64,000 nt of DNA from Heloderma charlesbogerti (GCA_026122225.1 JANEZZ010001871.1:434001-498000); one strand, 5' to 3'. Numbered from the stretch's first letter, positions 22,500 through 33,867 are shown. A program made the numbers and translations. Notes: a model not told the origin generated them from the letters alone.

Positions 22500-23899
22500 A
22501 CATCTTAGCACTCTTCCTTTGTTGCAATGTAGAACTTATGTGTGTTGACTCTGCCTGTATGATCAAGGACCTAGAAAAAAATACGGAGCCTACACACATA
22601 TAGTTTCCATGCGTGTAGCCTCTTTCAGGTGTTATGCTGCACGCATATAGGTTGGGTGTGAGTACAGTGGGTGTGATCCTGCTGCCTCCCTATTTGGTGC
22701 CATGATGTATTTGATGTCTAAATGATCTGGCTTAGGGACATTTCACACATTACCGTAGTTGGGAATACACCTAAGATATTTAAAATCTACCTGCTAAAAC
22801 ACTTCACATGTGTGGACCAACATATGAGATAAACATGACAAGAGCACATGAAATGCTTACATGGGTAAAGCATTAACATCATGTTTTAATTGGGCCTTAG
22901 TGTAGCCCTGTCAAACATCAAAGGCAGTTGATTTGGAGCTGCATTTTAATATTCTTTTTTTTATTCCTATAGTATGCGTTAGCAGTATACTATCTGAACA
23001 TTAGGCAATAAACAATAATCTGCTGCATTAAGGGCGGTGGCAGAGTCAAATATAGGTAGACCCGAGCCATAAGCTCAATCCACTGAGACATTCTCCTGTA
23101 AAAGTCCCAGTGAAATAAATGAGATCTCTGAAAGGGCATGAATGTACTCTAGCATAGCTCACATTTATTTCAGTGAAACTTGCTCATGCGGACTTTTGGG
23201 TGAATGGAGCATTTTGTGCCTCATGTTATTTTGTGCATATATACTGCCATTTGGCTTGTCCATCTCAGGCACCAAAATGTCTTGGGCTAGCCCTGAAGGC
23301 TTCTCACCCAACACACAATTCATCATTCCTTGTCTATATACTTCCTTTCCCTTCTCTCTCTCTCTCCCCCCAGCCCCTCTCTTTCCATCGTGGGTTGGTA
23401 AGCAAAATCCATTGAACACCTGTGACCCCTCTCTGCCAGTTCTCTTGTATCTTCTTTTTGAGGATGTTAGTCCACCAACAATATTTGGAATCATTCTTTT
23501 GGTTCCTCTTGTTTTCCTTTCACTGGCCACATAGAAGGCCATGCGTGCACCCTTATTGCTAATGCAGTGAATTTGCTCTGAGCAAATGAGGTTAGTCACA
23601 TATTTAATATGTACAGGAGGTTTGGTTCCAATGAAATGTCCTTTCATACAGGGAAAAAATATCTTCAGGATTTGTAGCTCACAAGCCTAGGAAACTAAGA
23701 CTTGGGTTATCTGGAGCTTTCTTTACTCAAATGGGGATGATGCACCAAGAAGCTCACACAGCAGCCTCTTAACCAGCCTTGCCGCATGTGCAAAGGTTGA
23801 CTGGCGCTGCAGCTGTCAAAAGCAACAGGTACCCACAGGGAGCTCTGTTCCAGTCCTCTCGATAGTGTCGCCCACCACTAATCACTCACCCTTTGGTTG
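22500..23899. other. Unexplained intergenic DNA
   Basis: No gene. The 160-codon minus-strand open frame at 23165-23647 has no recognisable domain. Confidence 0.45.
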
Positions 23900-24010
23900 C
23901 ACCTGGCTTCTTCTAACAGTGGTAAGGAACAAGGAAGCTGCAGGGAAAGGAAGTCAGGATAACTTCCTTGTTCCTTACTGCCGTCCAATGAAACCAGGTG
24001 CTACTGAAGG
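23900..24010. repeat. Inverted repeat, GGTAAGGAACAAGGAAG arms
   Basis: GGTAAGGAACAAGGAAG (about 23920) pairs with CTTCCTTGTTCCTTAC (about 23961). Outside it, CACCTGG and CCAGGTG also pair. It is probably the core of another foldback element. Confidence 0.7.
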
Positions 24011-24124
24011 TGTGAGTGAGCAAGTAAGGTGAGGGATTGGTAGGGACTGTCAGAGCTAACTGTCAAAGTGGAACGTGGCATGGCAGCATTCTTCCCATTC
24101 AAATCCTATATGGACAACGGCAGC

Positions 24125-24205
24125 CTCAGTCATGACTAATTTAAGTCCCATTGATTTCAGTGGGACTACCCTAACTACATCTGGATCCTACCCCACAAGG
24201 ATTTT
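24125..24205. repeat. Half copy of the GGATCC palindromic repeat
   Basis: TCATGACTAATTTAAGTCCC, TGATTTCAGTGGGACTACCC and CTGGATCCTACCCC are in the usual order. Confidence 0.55.
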
Positions 24206-24509
24206 TTAGTACACATTTTTGCTTTACAGAGATGTATGCTCACCTTTAGGGCAATTGATCCCTCTAACTGCCTTTCATCTTGCCGTCAAAATAATATCCA
24301 GAGGTGATGCTGAAAGCTGAGATAACCACTGGTCTAAATGAACCTCTGAAGTGTGAACTACTTCACACGTCCATATGCATGCCTTGGTTTCTCATCGTGT
24401 GATTACTCACCCTTGGGCTTACAGCTGCAAATTGGCTCCGTTGAGAAGCATTGAGTTTGAGCTGATCTGGAAGTCCTATCTGTGGTGTTACAGCTGTGAT
24501 GGTTCATTC

Positions 24510-25205
24510 TAGAGATGGGCGGATCACTTACCCCATTCCGGATGGGGGGGTCCGCGGGGGGGGGGAGGCAATCTGTTCCTCCCCCTCGGAATTCGTCCAG
24601 GCCGGCTCTGCTCCGCCTTGATCCTGCGGAGCTGGCCGCCAGCTCCACTTCGCTGGCGAATGTAAATATAGCCGGCAGCCATTGCCATGCTGTATCACTG
24701 TAAGTCAGGCTCCGGATACAAATGGCGTAGTGGGCGCCATTTGCGGCCATAAAACTGGTAGATTAGCCTAAATGCAGCCATTTATGGCTGCATTTAGGCT
24801 AATCTACCAGCTTTACGGCAGCAAATGGCGTCCACTACACCATTTGCATCCCTGTTTTTAGACGTGATAGGCTACGCAAATATTTGCATAGCCTTTCGTG
24901 TGAGCAGGGACGCAAATGGCATAGTGGACACCATTTGCTGCCGTAAAGCCGGTAGATTAGCCTAAATGCAGCCGTAAATGGCTGCGTTTAGGCTAATCTA
25001 CCAGCTTTATGGCCGCAAATAGCGCCCACTACACCATTTGCGTCTGGAGCCTGACTTAACAGCGATACGGCACAGCAACGGCTGCCGGCCGTATCGACAT
25101 TTGCCAAGGACGTGGCCGGCTCCTCAGGATCAAGGCAGCAACAGATCCGACCCGGAAGGATTCTGCGCGGAGGTGGAGGTGAGTGCTCTGGCCATGGGCC
25201 CCAAT
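24510..25205. mobile_element. Large foldback element (palindrome of palindromes)
   Basis: The two halves are near inverted copies around a centre at about 24881 (GCAAATATTTGC). For example, the block at 24660-24700 pairs with 25068-25105. Each arm holds a smaller hairpin built on ATGCAGCCATTTATGGCTGC (about 24772-24793) or its diverged partner (about 24966-24987). The centre shares GATAGGCTAC with the element at 18403-18892, and the left end TAGAGATGGGC resembles hAT-type ends. No clear 8-bp duplication was found and the right border is uncertain. It has no coding capacity. Confidence 0.75.
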
Positions 25206-25516
25206 GGGGCCAGATTCTTGGAATCTGGCCTCATTGGGGTCCGTGGCAGATTTCTCCCCCTTCCCTACTTCATTCACACATTCCACTTCATGCTGCAGTC
25301 AAGCTGTAAAGATGCATGGGTAGACCAGGCCGAGGAAATGTTAAGTTCATGCTCAGGGCCAGTTTGAGATTTCCAGTGGGGTATTTCAGTGCTTGAGATG
25401 AAGACAGGATACATTTGTGGAAGTACTTTTAAAACAGATGTCTCAGAATGCACCAACTTTGTTTTAAATTCACTTCTACCAGAAGGTCTGTCTCCCTTCA
25501 TCCTTGATGTCCTTGA

Positions 25517-25665
25517 GCTCCTAGGAACATAGGAAGCTGCCTTATACTGAGTCAGACTATGAGTCCTTCTAGCCCAGTACTGTTGACACTGACTGGCAGC
25601 AGCTCTCTGGGGTTTCAGGCAGGAGTTTTACCTACCTGGAGATGCCAGGGATTAGAAGTCAGTGT
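25517..25665 (-). mobile_element. tRNA-Ala-derived SINE, tail half
   Basis: It reads GGAACATAGGAAGCTGCCTT then CAGTACTGTTGACACTGACT and ends near the body block CCTGGAGATGCCAGGGATTA. This is the minus-strand form of the same SINE as at 37.5 kb. The tRNA head is lost. Confidence 0.75.
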
Positions 25666-25785
25666 CTTTCTCTTGGAAGTCAGTGTCCTTTTTTTAAGAG
25701 CAAAGTTGAATTCCCAGAGATAGACATATTTGAGCAAGAAGTCCTATCGCTCAATGGCAGAGTTCCTACATCATGTGAGTGTGGT

Positions 25786-25813
25786 CTAGTGTGTGTGTGT
25801 GTGTGTGTGTGGG
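25786..25813. repeat. (GT)n microsatellite
   Basis: A run of about 12 GT units ends in GGGATGG. Confidence 0.95.
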
Positions 25814-26579
25814 ATGGCCCCACCTACTTTAACCCTGCCTACTTTGGTTGGGGGGAATGCCCACATCTGGAACATGACCCCCAGATGTTTCCCCAAAATG
25901 GAATGTGGCCATCAAGCAAAAAAAAAAAAAGGGTTCTCTACTCCCCCCATGCACTTCGACCACCGCAGTTGCATGCTTCTAAATCTGGATCCAACTCACA
26001 GTGCCTAGGTTTTAGATTTTAATTTCATTCATTAATTTGGAATTCTCAACACCTTTGCTCTCTCTTATTAAAATTAAGCATTCTTCCCATTTAGAGAAAA
26101 CACACACACTTATCTTATTATTTAATTAAAACTGATTTTAAATCTTGGGTACCCAGACTTGTGTTCACTGCTGCCACACAGAATGGCATTCTGAAAATGA
26201 TATTTACTGCTTCAGGCTGTCTGCATCGAAGCCTTCCCCATTCCTCTCCCTCTGAACCATCATATTTTGTTACTAAAAACAGTTTGAGGTAAATTATTTG
26301 ACATGAGATAAATATGAAATAGGCTGCACTGCTTATTTCCTGTGCATTATTTGGAAAACGGAATGACCTTTCAAAGCCGCTAACAGGCAGGCTTCCTTTC
26401 TGTGTGTTATGAATAAAAACGTCATGTTGCCTCTTGTTGCTGTTTCCATAAAATGGATTTTTTTAAAGTCTGTGGTTATTGGTGTGTGTATTTTTTAATA
26501 AAAGCAACTATTTTTCAGTAAGGGAAGTTAATATTTATGTTCAGGATTCTCTAAGGACACGCAGGCAGATAACTTATTG

Positions 26580-26712
26580 CAGCCTTACCTGACCTAGTTC
26601 CCTCCAGGTGTGTTGGACTACAACACCCAGCCACCCCAGCCATTCATGCTGGCTGGGGATGCTGGGAGTTGTAGTCCATCACACCTGGAGGGAACTAGGT
26701 TGGGGAAGGCTG
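26580..26712. mobile_element. Foldback hAT-like MITE
   Basis: Strong inverted halves: CCTAGTTCCCTCCAGGTGTG pairs with CACACCTGGAGGGAACTAGG, and CAACACCCAGCC pairs with the GGGAGTTGTAG side. The flanks ACTTATTG and GCTTCATG match at 5 of 8. Confidence 0.78.
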
Positions 26713-27231
26713 GCTTCATGAATACAGCAACAAGCACTTTGGTTTGAAATGACAGTTCAGCTCTTGATGTTGAAGGTAAAAGACACTCTGTGTCGTTCGT
26801 CGTGCTGCTTCTTCCTCAAGTGTGCACAAGATTATCAAACACAATAGGTCATAATTTTACATAGCGAGCAAACTGTGCCCTGAGCCAGTATACAAATCAT
26901 ATCTGATTGAATATCCTTGTTGCCAAACTGCTGTTTAATCACATTTCTTTTCAGGTTACATGAATAAAAAAATGTTGGTTTTTAATTAAATGAATATACA
27001 GGGATGGCATCTGAGATGATAATGCTGTTTCCTCTATTACCCTCAGTGGTACTAATAAGACATGACAGAGCATTATTTGATACCACTCAAAATCCCACTT
27101 GAATTATTTGTTTCCTCCTGCTCAGTCTCCAGAGGAATTTGGGGGGTTGATTTTTATGAGCTGCATCTGTGACATCACTTGTTTTGTCCTCTTGTTTTGT
27201 CGCTCAGGACTAAAATCATCATCATCGCTAA

Positions 27232-27365
27232 AGCACTGGATTCAGACTTAGCCATACTTAGAGTAGACCCATTGAAATCAATGGCACTAAGTTAATCATG
27301 ACCAACTTAAATCCCATTGATTTCCATGGGTCTCCTCTAAGTATGACTAAATCTGAGTCCAACTC
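27232..27365. repeat. Palindromic repeat, GGATCCAGACTTAG family
   Basis: CTGGATTCAGACTTAGCCAT pairs with the right-hand CTAAATCTGAGTCCAACTC. The centre holds AATCAATGG and CCATTGATT blocks. Confidence 0.72.
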
Positions 27366-27589
27366 AGAGTGCATACTTCGGTTAATAGGTGGTCAGGCAC
27401 AAGAAACCACATGCATTCCTTATGCTTTTAGAGGATAAAAGCAGTCTTTATCCAGGATGGAGCTCTTAGATCAGAAATACTTTAAATAAATAATGTGTGT
27501 ATGATTTCAGTGGGACTTAAACATGACTAACTTTCTCTGCATTGGGGCCAATCTGTAAACATGTATGGTTATTGAAATAAATGGGTTTA

Positions 27590-27680
27590 ATAACACAAGC
27601 CTACCCATTACTCAGAAGTCCCATTGAGTTCAGTAGGGCTAACTCCCAGGTAAGTTAGTCTAGGATTGCAGTCTACTCAG
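27590..27680. repeat. GTAAGCCCCATTGA palindromic repeat
   Basis: TTACTCAGAAGTCCCATTGA, then AACTCCCAGGTAAGTTAGTC and TAGGATTGCAG, mark this copy. Confidence 0.7.
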
Positions 27681-28444
27681 AGTATCTAACTCTGTATTGG
27701 ATTGTGGCCATAATCGACAATTCCGGTCAGCAACTAGTTTTTCCTAGAGAGCCACCTCAAAAAGGAAGTGAGGCACCATGGTGGGTGGGCATTTTGATCC
27801 TCACCCCTAGAGTGGCCTGCTAGGAAGTTCTGTTACTGCAGAACCTTTTTCTCCACATCTTTTCCCCCCTCTGTATTTTGGCACCTGGGAGGCCTGGCAC
27901 TACCCTTCTAGAGGCCTCGAGGCCAAATCTGCATATAGAGGAAATGCAACAAATAAAATAGACCAACACCTTTGCTGCCCACAGCTTTGGATAATATCTA
28001 TTGTTATCTTGAAGGAAATATTCCAATGTCTCCTGCTGTTTGAAGCATTGGTGCAGCAACGTGTCTAGGTAGCAAGTGAAGAATATCAATACTCGAGTCA
28101 AATACATCAGCGGACAGTTGGAAAAAGGAAAAAAAGAGAGAAAATAGTTTTGTGTTTCGAATTGGTCCAGATGATTAAAATTGGAATTGAATTCTGCAGC
28201 TAACTGCCAAGAAGCAGCCTTGGGAATATGCAAAAGTAAATGCTGTTACTTTGTGGGGGGACTGGTGTTTCAGGGTTAGTACTACATGTCCAGGTGCCTG
28301 CTTGCTTCTACCGTGCAATTTGTATATTTGTAAACATGCATATTACTAAAACACTGAAAGTCTCCAAAATTCTTCACCAAGAAATAGACCCAATAAAAGG
28401 CTAGCCTGAAATGTCTCACTTCTTTAGGGAAGCCCTCTTGCAAA
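27681..28444. other. Unexplained intergenic DNA
   Basis: No gene or clear repeat is seen. The minus-strand frame at 27820-28233 looks random. Confidence 0.45.
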
Positions 28445-28651
28445 GGGTGTTTCCAGATGAGGCTTTAATTGTGCCATCACCCTGCCCCATTCACAGAATT
28501 TTACAGGGGGTCCAGACAACAGCATCCTGCACTCGTAACTCTTCCATTTCCCCAACACTTTTTTCATCACACCAAAAATCTGTTAAGGAAAAAAGATTGA
28601 ATTGCTGCACAATGCCTTTTGATTGATAGACCCTTTTGTCTGGAAGCACCC
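28445..28651. mobile_element. MITE, GGGTG...CACCC ends
   Basis: The ends GGGTGTTTCCAGATGAGG and GTCTGGAAGCACCC are inverted and flanked by AAA on both sides. The interior CATCACCCTGCCCCATTCA matches the copy at 37172. Confidence 0.72.
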
Positions 28652-28986
28652 AAAGGGGAAGGGGTAGGCCAACAGCCAGGGTGTCAGGTCATGAGTGCAC
28701 ACTGATCTTTTAAAGATGTGCCTCTGCAAAGAGAAACAAGCTTTTGCACAAGTGAATAAAGCAATGGAATGCAAATATTGACTGTATGCAGCATCAGTAC
28801 GTCCTCCTGATGCAAGCACTAGCAGCAGATGGTGTGAAGATTTGCTGGTGTGTGTACACCAGGGATGTATGAGAAATTAGTTTCAGTTCGTTTTTTATCA
28901 GGATTTACCGAGTTTCCACCTTCCAGACCAAACATGGGCTCAGACGCAATCCACAGTCAAAATCCATACATTTCCAAGTTTGCAAT

Positions 28987-30646
28987 GTGATCCGCGAACC
29001 AAAACGGATTAGGAGTGTTATTCCATGTGCTGTGGATACAGTTAGTGAGCAAGAGGCGGTCTGTGGCAAAATGATTTTGTGGGATCGGTTCCAGCTTCTT
29101 CCTTCTGATGAAGTGGACAAGGTGCTTTCATCTGTAAGGCCGACCACCTGCTTACTTGATCCTTGCCCATCTTGGCTCATTATGGGCTGCAGAGAGAGAT
29201 TGGGTGAGGGGATCAGGGTGGTGGAGAACGCCTCCCTTGAGGAGGGAGTGATGCCATCAACCCCCAAGGAGGCAGTGATAAGACCACTCTTCAAGAAGCC
29301 CTCCTTGGATCCCCAAGTTCTGAACAACTTTTGCCCAGTCTCAAATCTGCCATTTTGGAGCAAGGTGATTGAGCGGGTAGTGGCGATGCAGTTGAAGGCA
29401 CACTTGGAAGAAGCCGACTATCTAGATCCATTTCAGTCGGGCTTCAGGCCTGGGCATGGGACAGAAACAGCCTTGGTGACCTTGGTGGATGATATGAGGA
29501 GGGCTCTGGATAGAGGCGAATGCTCCTGCCTTGTTCTCCTTGACCTCTCAGGGGCTTTTGATACCGTTGACCACAGTATCCTCCTGGACCGCCTGGAGGG
29601 GTTGGGCATTGGAGACACCGTATTGCGGTGGTTCCGGTCCTTCCTCTCCAGCAGGTACCAGAGGGTAGCACTGGGAGAGGAGGTTTCAGACCTGTGGCCG
29701 CTCACTTGTGGGGTGCCATAGGGTTCCATCCTCTCCCCGATGCTATTTAACATCTGTGTGAAGCTGCTGGGGGCTATCATCAGGAGGTTTGGGATGCAGT
29801 GTCATCAATTTGCGGATGACACGCAGCTCTACCTCTCGTTCAAATCTTCACCAAGGTTGGCCGTAGAATCCCTGTCCAAATGTCTGGAGATGGTGAGTGG
29901 CTGGATGGGGAGGAATAAGCTGAAGCTGAACCCTGACAAGACTGAGGTACTTCTGGTGGGAGACAAGAGGAGGCTGGGGGATGTTGACCTGGTGTTGAAT
30001 GAGGTACAGTTACCCTTGAAACCAGGTCTGCAGCCTGGGGGTAATTTTAGACTCCGTGGAGGCTCAGGTGTCAGCTGTGAGCTGGACAGCGCTGTACCAA
30101 CTCCATCTGATACACCAGCTGCGCCCCTACCTTCCCGACCATCTGCTCCCATCAGTAGTACATGCCCTGGTCTCCTCTCATTTAGATTACTGTAATGTGC
30201 TCTACGTGGGGTTACCCTTGAAGACAGTTCGGAAGCTGCTGCCTGTACAAAACACAGTGGCTCGCCTGATTAAAGGCAGCTGCCAGTGAGATCACATCAC
30301 TCCAGTGCTGAAGGTGTTGCACTGGTTACCTGTTGTTTTCCGGGCCAAATTCAAGGTGTTGGTTTTGACTTTTAAAACCCTATATGGTTCCGGCCCAGCC
30401 TATCTTAAGGAGCGCCTCCAGCAACACCAGACAGGCCGCTTAACAAGATCAGCCTTGGATGGCCTTCTCTCTGTCTCATCAGCCAAGACAGCTAGACTGG
30501 TGAGGACAAGGGAGAGAGCCTTCTCTGTGGTGGCCCCCACTCTGTGGAACTCCCTCCCTAGGGAACTCTGCCATGCCCCCTCTTTAATGAGCTTCCGCCA
30601 CACATTAAAAACGTGGTTGTTCAGGCAGGCGTTTGGGGTGGGCTAG
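28987..30646 (+). pseudogene. L2 reverse transcriptase remnant, stop in GVPQGS
   Basis: The first frame (28987-29721) has KEAVIRPLFKKPSLDP, PVSNLPFWSKVIERVV, FQSGFRPGHGTETAL and LLDLSGAFDTVDHSILLDRL. It ends at TAG 29719-29721, exactly where the Q of GVPQGS should be. The frame reopens at 29740-30195 with catalytic FADD at 29809-29820 and KLKLNPDKTEVLLVG. The C-terminal parts are at 30056-30289 (YLPDHLLPSVVHALVSSHLD) and 30305-30646 (YGSGPAYLKERL, WNSLPRELCHAPSLMSFR). Relative to the 57.6-kb copy it lacks about 12 bases near 30050. It is inactive. Confidence 0.87.
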
Positions 30647-30744
30647 GGTATTTTTAGAAATATGTTTTTAATGTAGAATTTTATTGTTTTAAACTGTTCT
30701 GTTGTTGTACATTGCCCAGAGTGGCTGGGTGACCAGCCAGATGG

Positions 30745-30778
<34 letters not shown>

Positions 30779-30785
30779 AAATAAA
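29000..30785 (+). mobile_element. L2-like LINE, copy 1 (5' truncated)
   Basis: This 5'-truncated L2-clade non-LTR retrotransposon begins within the reverse transcriptase N-terminal part. It ends with the conserved tail CCCAGAGTGGCTGGG followed by (GATT)n and (AAAT)n at about 30749-30797. There is no endonuclease. The closest relative here is the copy at 57.6-58.4 kb. It was inserted into an older hAT-like element. Confidence 0.88.
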
Positions 30786-30798
30786 TAAATAAATAAAA
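30745..30798. repeat. (GATT)n/(AAAT)n tail of L2 copy 1
   Basis: GATT repeats change to AAAT repeats at the LINE 3' end. Confidence 0.95.
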
Positions 30799-31079
30799 CA
30801 AATGTGTTTTACAGCAAGTGTACATTGGAAAAATGTGCATGAAAAAATGCATGCATTTGAAAAATGTGCACAAATATGCTTTAATCAATGGGAGAACAAT
30901 GTGTACATATCAAAGATGCACACAATTGATGCGTACATTTGGAAAAATACACATGGAAATGTACATGGATTTTCATGCAAAAAGAAAAAACAAAGCTCAT
31001 AATTGGATACAAACTCGAGTTGGAATAAGCTTCGAGATGGAATTCGGAGATTGGGTTTTGCTGATTCAGACATCCATAG

Positions 31080-32189
31080 TGTATACCTTTCATCTCTGTA
31101 ACCCTCATGAGTGGGTATTCCTGGATTTTAGAGGATTTTATTTCACCTGTAAAAAAATAATGGATTTTTAAACTTCAGTTTAAATGGTTTCCTGTCTCCT
31201 AGGTATTTTTAACCACAAATGTTTTTCATTGTAAGCCACGAAAATAACTTGACTTAATAAATTAACACTTTCAGTGCTTGAGAGTGGGGATGGGATAAGA
31301 TTTTGATTTTAAAAAACAGCCCAAATTTAACTAACATGTAGTTAGTGCAAGCACTGTTGTTTCTTGAGTGTATATTATTTCCCTCCTGTAATCGACTACT
31401 TTTCTTTTCTTGTCATTGCTGTGTTTTATGGTTTTACTTTGCTTTATGGACTTGTTAAACAGCAACATTCCCCCGCCCCCTTTCTCCTCTGAAAATAGCT
31501 TTTTATTAGAAGCTTAAGTAAAAACCTTGGAATGCTGAAAATGAAAGCACAGAAACATTACAACATTGTGCAGATTTCTTTTAGCCAGAAAAAGCCAACA
31601 AATATTCACACACAGAAACACAGCCAGCGCCTGCAGGAGAAAATCCAATTTATGATTAAACTGGAATTTAAATTCCTGTGTTGTTGTTTTTTCCCAAGTA
31701 GCATGGGAAGAGGGGACGTTACGTTGACGGAGGTATCCTAAAGTTGCTAGATACTTGCAAAATGCCAATTATGTGTGGAGGGAAGCATATTATGTGTGAT
31801 ATGCTTTTACAGTAGAAGGACCTGCTGGGGAGAAGCGCAATATGTCCCCGTGGACATTGCATGCAGAGACACATTGCCACCCATGGAATCTGTTGGTGAG
31901 GTTCAGGCCATCACAAATCAAGGGTGGAGGGCAGGTTTTTACATGTGCTCTTTTGTGCAGCACTGTATTTAGGAGCATTTTACTTACCACATAAAAGCGC
32001 ATGGCAACTATTCACTTGCATAGTGGAAGTAAAGGGCTGCCCTTGGGAACACCACTGCAGGGAGAGCCAAAGTTCTCTCTTGCCTCTGGTGATCCCAGCC
32101 ACTGAGACGCCAGCCTGCTTCAGTCTGTCTTCCTCCATTCTGGGTCCTGTTTCTTGGTCAAAGAGAATGTGATGAAATGGGGGAAACTG
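31080..32189. other. Unique AT-rich DNA
   Basis: The part 31280-31740 lacks known repeats and could include a conserved non-coding element (low certainty). No gene. Confidence 0.4.
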
Positions 32190-32392
32190 GAACATCAGAT
32201 GCTGCCTTATACCAAGTCAGGCCAGTGGTGTACCTGGCTCAGTATTGCCTACCCTACCTGGAAGCAGATCTCCAAGGTTTTAGATGAGAGCCTTTCCCAG
32301 CTCTATCTGGAAATGCCAGGGACTGAACTTGGGACCTTCTGCATGCAAAGCATGTACTCCGCCATTGCATTACAGCCCTTCACACACTGAAA
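32190..32392 (-). mobile_element. tRNA-Ala-derived SINE
   Basis: This copy is complete or nearly so, on the minus strand: tail (GATGCTGCCTTATACCAAGT), body (CTGGAAATGCCAGGGACTGA), and tRNA-like head with CATGCAAAGCATGTACTC (the reversed Ala anticodon arm) and a decayed A box near 32365-32385. Confidence 0.8.
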
Positions 32393-32482
32393 GGTGTGTA
32401 GATAGAAGATATACTACTTTCACTAACAGCATATGGTAAATATAATTACTACCATTTGACATAGGCGTCCTTAAAAACAGGG

Positions 32483-32613
32483 GTTGGATCCAGACTTAGT
32501 TCTACTTAGAGTAGGCCCAATGAAATCAGTGGGACTTAAGTTAATTGATTAACTTTAGTCCCATTAATTTCAATGGGCCTACTCTAAGTATAACTAAATC
32601 TGGATCCAACCCA
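32483..32613. repeat. Palindromic repeat, GGATCCAGACTTAG family
   Basis: This is the best copy: GGGTTGGATCCAGACTTAGT at the left and CTAAATCTGGATCCAACCC at the right. It has GAGTAGGCCCAATGAAATCA inside and its near-complement in the other half. Confidence 0.85.
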
Positions 32614-32668
32614 GGATGTATAGCATTATAAGACTAATAAAGGTGATGATTTGTATGACTTCATTGAG

Positions 32669-32954
32669 CAGGCCTGGCCCTACCATTAGCGAGAGTGAGG
32701 CAGCTGCCTCAGGCAGCCGTTGCTAGGAGGTGGCAGCAAAGTGTTGGAGGAGAGAGCTATGGGCAATGCAGGCTGCTCCGCACCCCTGGCCTTAAGTTAG
32801 TCTGCTGCCTTTGGTGGTGGGGTGGAGGATGTTGCCCACTGCCAGCGTTGAAGAAAGATTCAACTACCAGTCCAGTCAGTTTTTGTATGTGGAATGGGAG
32901 GGACTGCCATCTTGTCCCTCGCCTCAGGCAGCAAAATATCTTGGGCTGGCCCTG
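32669..32954. mobile_element. hAT-like element with perfect 8-bp duplication
   Basis: CAGGCCTGGCCC and GGGCTGGCCCTG form the inverted ends. TCATTGAG flanks both sides exactly (32661-32668 and 32955-32962). It is 286 bp with no transposase; GCCTCAGGCAGC occurs near each end. Confidence 0.86.
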
Positions 32955-32962
32955 TCATTGAG

Positions 32963-33867
32963 CATAGGATATACCTGAGTCAATTTCCACCCGTCTCCTA
33001 TCCATCGCCTCCCCAAACTGATCGTGATCCTTATAATAATTCTGGGATACTGCATTGCAGTATGTAATGTAAATGTTGTAAATAAATAAGTAACTTGCAG
33101 TACACTCCTGCCAGTAGTTATCACCCATGGTGCTGTGACATTGACCCATTCTGCTGCATTGGAATGGAAGTCCCCTGTGTCAACTCACAACGTGAGTGCA
33201 GCTCAAGAGGTGATGACGCTCAGCAGCATTTTAAACACTTATTTGTTGGTACAACAGGGAATAGCAGCACAGGGTCTTGTTGTATGCACTGGGTCTTTCT
33301 TCAATTTCTCGTCTCTCTCCTTGTTAAAAGTTTGAAAGCAAAGGAGTTTCTCATAAGATATTCAAAGTTTCTGAACCATTTAGAGGCGTACAAAGAACTG
33401 TTAAGAAAGAAAACAAATTCAGGCAGATTTAAAAATTGTGTATGGGTGTAATTCTAACAAATTATTGTGCGAATTCCATCCAGAATGGTTGAATGGGAAT
33501 TAGGATTTGTATCTTAAATGTAATAGAATTATTATCGCCTGCCCATATTACAGAGCACAAAACCGAGGGAGCTTCTAAAAATAAATAAATTGGTGGGATG
33601 CGTACATGAAGCTGGTCAATGATGATGATGATCAAGCTTGAGTCAAATAAGACTCTCCCTTTATCAAGAGAAGTTATCTTTTGAAGACTGGAATGACATC
33701 ACATTTCTTTACTGGGCAAAACCATCTCCCAACTCCCTTGGAGTCCTGCTGAAAAATTCACATATGCATAAGGCTTAAACACTGGGGTTGTCCCAAAGAA
33801 GGTTAGTTCCATTTTATGAATTGTGTCCCCAAGCCAGATGGCTCTAATAAGAACAGTCAGTTTGGGC
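32963..33867. other. Unexplained intergenic DNA
   Basis: No gene. A short (GAT)n run lies at 33621-33632. Confidence 0.45.

Larger units (their letters stand above)
25670..27231. other. Mainly unique AT-rich DNA; possible conserved elements
   Basis: Apart from the GT run and the foldback at 26580, the stretches 26020-26560 and 26880-27180 are free of repeats I recognise. They are rich in AATTA, TAAT and TGACATCA-like motifs, typical of vertebrate enhancers. Conservation cannot be tested here. Confidence 0.35.
28861..31079. mobile_element. hAT-like element split by an L2 LINE
   Basis: The ends CAGGGATGT (28861) and ACATCCATA (about 31079) are inverted, and the flanks GTGTACAC (before) and GTGTATAC (after) match at 7 of 8 bases, fitting a hAT target duplication. 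The element's own sequence is only about 28861-28998 and 30790-31079; the L2 copy fills the middle. The right part holds several GTGCA and ACATGGAAATG-like repeats. No transposase is visible. Confidence 0.7.

Noticed and set aside
23165..23647. Minus-strand open frame of 160 codons
   Set aside because: No domain, no gene-like codon pattern, no neighbouring exons.
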